A DNA stretch of 64,000 nucleotides from CAYSCZ01 sp051155775. Lineage in GTDB: Bacteria > Bacteroidota > Bacteroidia > Cytophagales > Cyclobacteriaceae. Where the stretch lies: positions 62,001-126,000 of the forward strand of contig DAXETV010000003.1 of NCBI GenBank assembly GCA_051155775.1. Reading direction: 5' to 3'. This document shows positions 62,444 to 64,000 of the stretch, piece by piece. The notes below the pieces were generated by a model. The model was not told the origin of the DNA and did not search any database. It saw only the letters and a program-made list of their open reading frames with translations. Made by a program: the position numbers and the translations under genes. The stretch's first letter is position 1, and each line of letters starts with the position of its first letter.

Positions 62444-62451
62444 CAAAAATA
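62444..62451 (-). promoter_or_regulatory. Promoter -7 box of the WD40 operon
   Basis: On the minus strand TATTTTTG matches TAnnTTTG. The nearest TTG is only 14 bases upstream, shorter than usual, so the -33 element is unclear. Transcription would start about 12 bases before the ATG at 62425. It would serve the WD40-DivIVA-folB-GlcG-like operon. Confidence 0.45.
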
Positions 62452-62530
62452 ATTCCTGGCAGTGCCAATTTTTATAAAATGCTTATCAGAAAATCATTCC
62501 TGGGATTATTATGCAATTTAATTGAATACC

Positions 62531-63139
62531 ATGCCTCTTCTTAGGTCACGTCAAATAAATCCTCATGCAGCCTATTCATTATGGCATATAACCGAAGAAC
62601 TGTCGGAACTAGAGGCGCTATCAAAAAATATATATTTTGATGAAGATTATAATAGATTCCATCCGCTAAAAAAGAAAGAATATCTGTCGACTAGAATAGT
62701 GATAAATCAGTTACTGAATCAATTTGATATATCCGATTACAAACTACTTAAGGATTATTGTGGTAAGCCCTATATTTTAGGCCACAAAGTTCACATTTCT
62801 ATATCCCATGCTTATCCATATGCTGTTGGGTTGATAAATACTAAAAATAAATGTGGTATCGATATTGAACAACCCGGAGAAAGAATTTTAAGAATTGCCG
62901 ATAAATTTCTGAATAGTGCAGAAAGGAATAAATGTGGTACTGACATACAGAAGTTAACGACATTTTGGTGTGCCAAGGAAGCACTTTACAAGCTATATGG
63001 GAAAAAAGGCCTTTCTTTTAAGGATGACCTGGAAATTGAGTATCCGGAATTAATTGGTCATATATGTAAAACCCAACAAAACTATTCGCTGATGCGCGAA
63101 CTAACTGCTAATTATATCCTGGTTTACAGCTGCTTTTGA
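62531..63139 (+). CDS. 4'-phosphopantetheinyl transferase, Sfp type
   Basis: A 202-residue enzyme moving phosphopantetheine from CoA to carrier proteins. Both signature motifs are present: NKCGIDIEQPGERIL (Asp111 and Glu113 bind magnesium) and TTFWCAKEALYKLYG (Trp146, Lys149, Glu150, Lys154). ATG 62531 is preferred to TTG 62522. It is transcribed away from the WD40 operon and converges on the SirB1-like gene. Substrate carrier not identifiable; no NRPS or type I PKS is in the window. Confidence 0.9.
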   Translation: MPLLRSRQINPHAAYSLWHITEELSELEALSKNIYFDEDYNRFHPLKKKEYLSTRIVINQLLNQFDISDYKLLKDYCGKPYILGHKVHISISHAYPYAVGLINTKNKCGIDIEQPGERILRIADKFLNSAERNKCGTDIQKLTTFWCAKEALYKLYGKKGLSFKDDLEIEYPELIGHICKTQQNYSLMRELTANYILVYSCF

Positions 63140-63142
63140 TAA

Positions 63143-63988
63143 TTAAGCTTCATCCATATCAGCTATCTCATACAATAAACGCTTAACTTCATCGCTTTTT
63201 TCATGCTCTCCCAGTTTTTCAAAAGATATTATCAGGTTTCGCATCCCTCTTTTAACTATATCCAGATTCTCACAAGGCTGGAAGAATTTTTCATCATGTG
63301 GAATTTTTAAATGGTTAAGATAGTTCTCCACATCCTCTTTAGAGAAGATCATTCCTTTGTTGAAGACGTTGATGTAAAATTGTAATTCATTTTGTTTATA
63401 AGTTAAAATGAAAAGATTAGGCATATTCACTCCACTGATGGGCATTTTAAGCTTTCTGGCAATAAGCATATACAACACACACATAGTTATTGGGTTTCCT
63501 CTTTTAGATTCTATAACCATGTTGATCATTGAGTTTGCGGGGGAATGAAAGTTTTTTGTGTTAGCCCTGAATTTAAATCGTTCGAAAAAGACATCATTTA
63601 ATATTTTGATTTGATCAATTGCATTGAGGTTGTTGCGGAATTGAGACCAAACCTCGTAATACATCTGGTCAATTTGCTTTTGAAGGGATTTCAATTCAAG
63701 ATCAGGGTACTGATAAGTGCTAAGCAACCACATTCCTTCCAGGACATCTTTGCTTCCTTGTTCTTTCCACTGAGCAAAGCGCTTTTTTAGCTGGTCAAAT
63801 TGAAGGGTGTGAATAATATCTTCAATGCGGCGTTGACCCTCTGAATTAAAGCTTTTTTCCCATACTTCCTCGAGTAACGGGATTACATCGCTCCCCATGG
63901 ATATTAGTTTGTTCTCCACATGAGAGGAAACCTCTAGATCATCATCATCGATGAGTGACACCAATGCTTTTATTTCTTTTTCTTTCAT
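63143..63988 (-). CDS. SirB1-like transglutaminase-fold protein
   Basis: A 281-residue cytoplasmic protein. The first about 60 residues look like a HEAT-type helical repeat (VSSHVENKLISMGSDVIPLL EEVW). The central region (LNDVFFERFKFRANTKNFHS, SKRGNPITMCVLYMLIARKL KMPISGVNMPNLFIL) matches the SirB1/transglutaminase-like family, with the GNPI segment. The typical Cys is in the same region (MCVLYML). Function unknown. Complete within the window: ATG at the complement of 63986-63988, 12 bases from the edge. Confidence 0.78.
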   Translation of the reverse strand: MKEKEIKALVSLIDDDDLEVSSHVENKLISMGSDVIPLLEEVWEKSFNSEGQRRIEDIIHTLQFDQLKKRFAQWKEQGSKDVLEGMWLLSTYQYPDLELKSLQKQIDQMYYEVWSQFRNNLNAIDQIKILNDVFFERFKFRANTKNFHSPANSMINMVIESKRGNPITMCVLYMLIARKLKMPISGVNMPNLFILTYKQNELQFYINVFNKGMIFSKEDVENYLNHLKIPHDEKFFQPCENLDIVKRGMRNLIISFEKLGEHEKSDEVKRLLYEIADMDEA

Positions 63989-64000
63989 TCCGGTTTTATA

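Noticed and set aside
1..64000. tRNA, rRNA, CRISPR arrays, insertion sequences, prophage or integrase genes
   Set aside because: Looked for across the window; no cloverleaf-like genes, regular repeat-spacer arrays, transposase or integrase motifs were seen. A tool such as tRNAscan would be needed to exclude tRNAs fully.

Overview
The window is AT-rich chromosomal DNA from a free-living, probably aquatic member of the Bacteroidota. The best match from gene content is a Cytophagales-type bacterium. Three things support this: several promoters have the Bacteroidota pattern TTTG or TTG, then 18-23 bases, then TAnnTTTG; the ribosomal block starts with rpoC-DUF3467-rpsL-rpsG-fusA-rpsJ; and a proteorhodopsin with a Blh-type retinal-forming enzyme is present. 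No tRNA, rRNA, CRISPR array or insertion sequence was seen. The exact genus cannot be told from this window.

Layout. 1-20.7 kb (plus strand): the end of rpoC, the str operon, the S10-spc-alpha ribosomal protein genes, secY, infA and rpoA, ending at a strong terminator after rplQ. A terminator and a new promoter split rpsJ from rplC, and a second promoter lies before rpsH. 20.7-24 kb: carA, eno, a FtsB/DivIC-like protein and a small outer-membrane barrel. 24.0-25.8 kb: a broken fragment of a histidine kinase directly upstream of an intact paralogue. 25.9-31.4 kb: lysS and proline dehydrogenase (minus), aroB and aroA (plus), with an unlisted 50-residue membrane peptide between the aro genes. 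31.4-47.8 kb (minus): a continuous threonine/branched-chain amino acid block. leuA-leuC-leuD-leuB comes first, followed by ilvE-ilvD-ilvB-ilvN-ilvC-ilvA-thrA-thrB-thrC. The ilv-thr half has its own promoter, a 23-codon leader peptide full of Ile, Val and Thr codons, and a textbook antiterminator/terminator pair.

48-50.2 kb is sparse: a thioredoxin-motif lipoprotein, a 26-residue membrane peptide with its own terminator, a divergent small heat shock protein and a flavin reductase. 50.4-58 kb holds a periplasmic aspartic protease with PDZ domain, a GT39-type glycosyltransferase, a flippase-like membrane protein, a FAD oxidoreductase, a UbiA-type prenyltransferase, a type III polyketide synthase and a methyltransferase. 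The last four look like a biosynthetic cluster for a methylated, oxidised and possibly prenylated phenolic lipid or quinone. 58.2-59.9 kb is the light-harvesting pair: a DTE-type proton-pumping rhodopsin followed, after a hairpin, by the Brp/Blh enzyme that makes retinal from beta-carotene. 59.9-64 kb: a GlcG/HbpS-like protein, folB, a DivIVA-like protein and a WD40 protein in one minus-strand operon, then a phosphopantetheinyl transferase and a SirB1-like protein.

The most interesting items are the ilv-thr attenuator, the type III PKS/UbiA cluster next to the rhodopsin, a glycine in the rhodopsin at the position that in antenna-binding rhodopsins opens a carotenoid fenestration, and the histidine-kinase relic.
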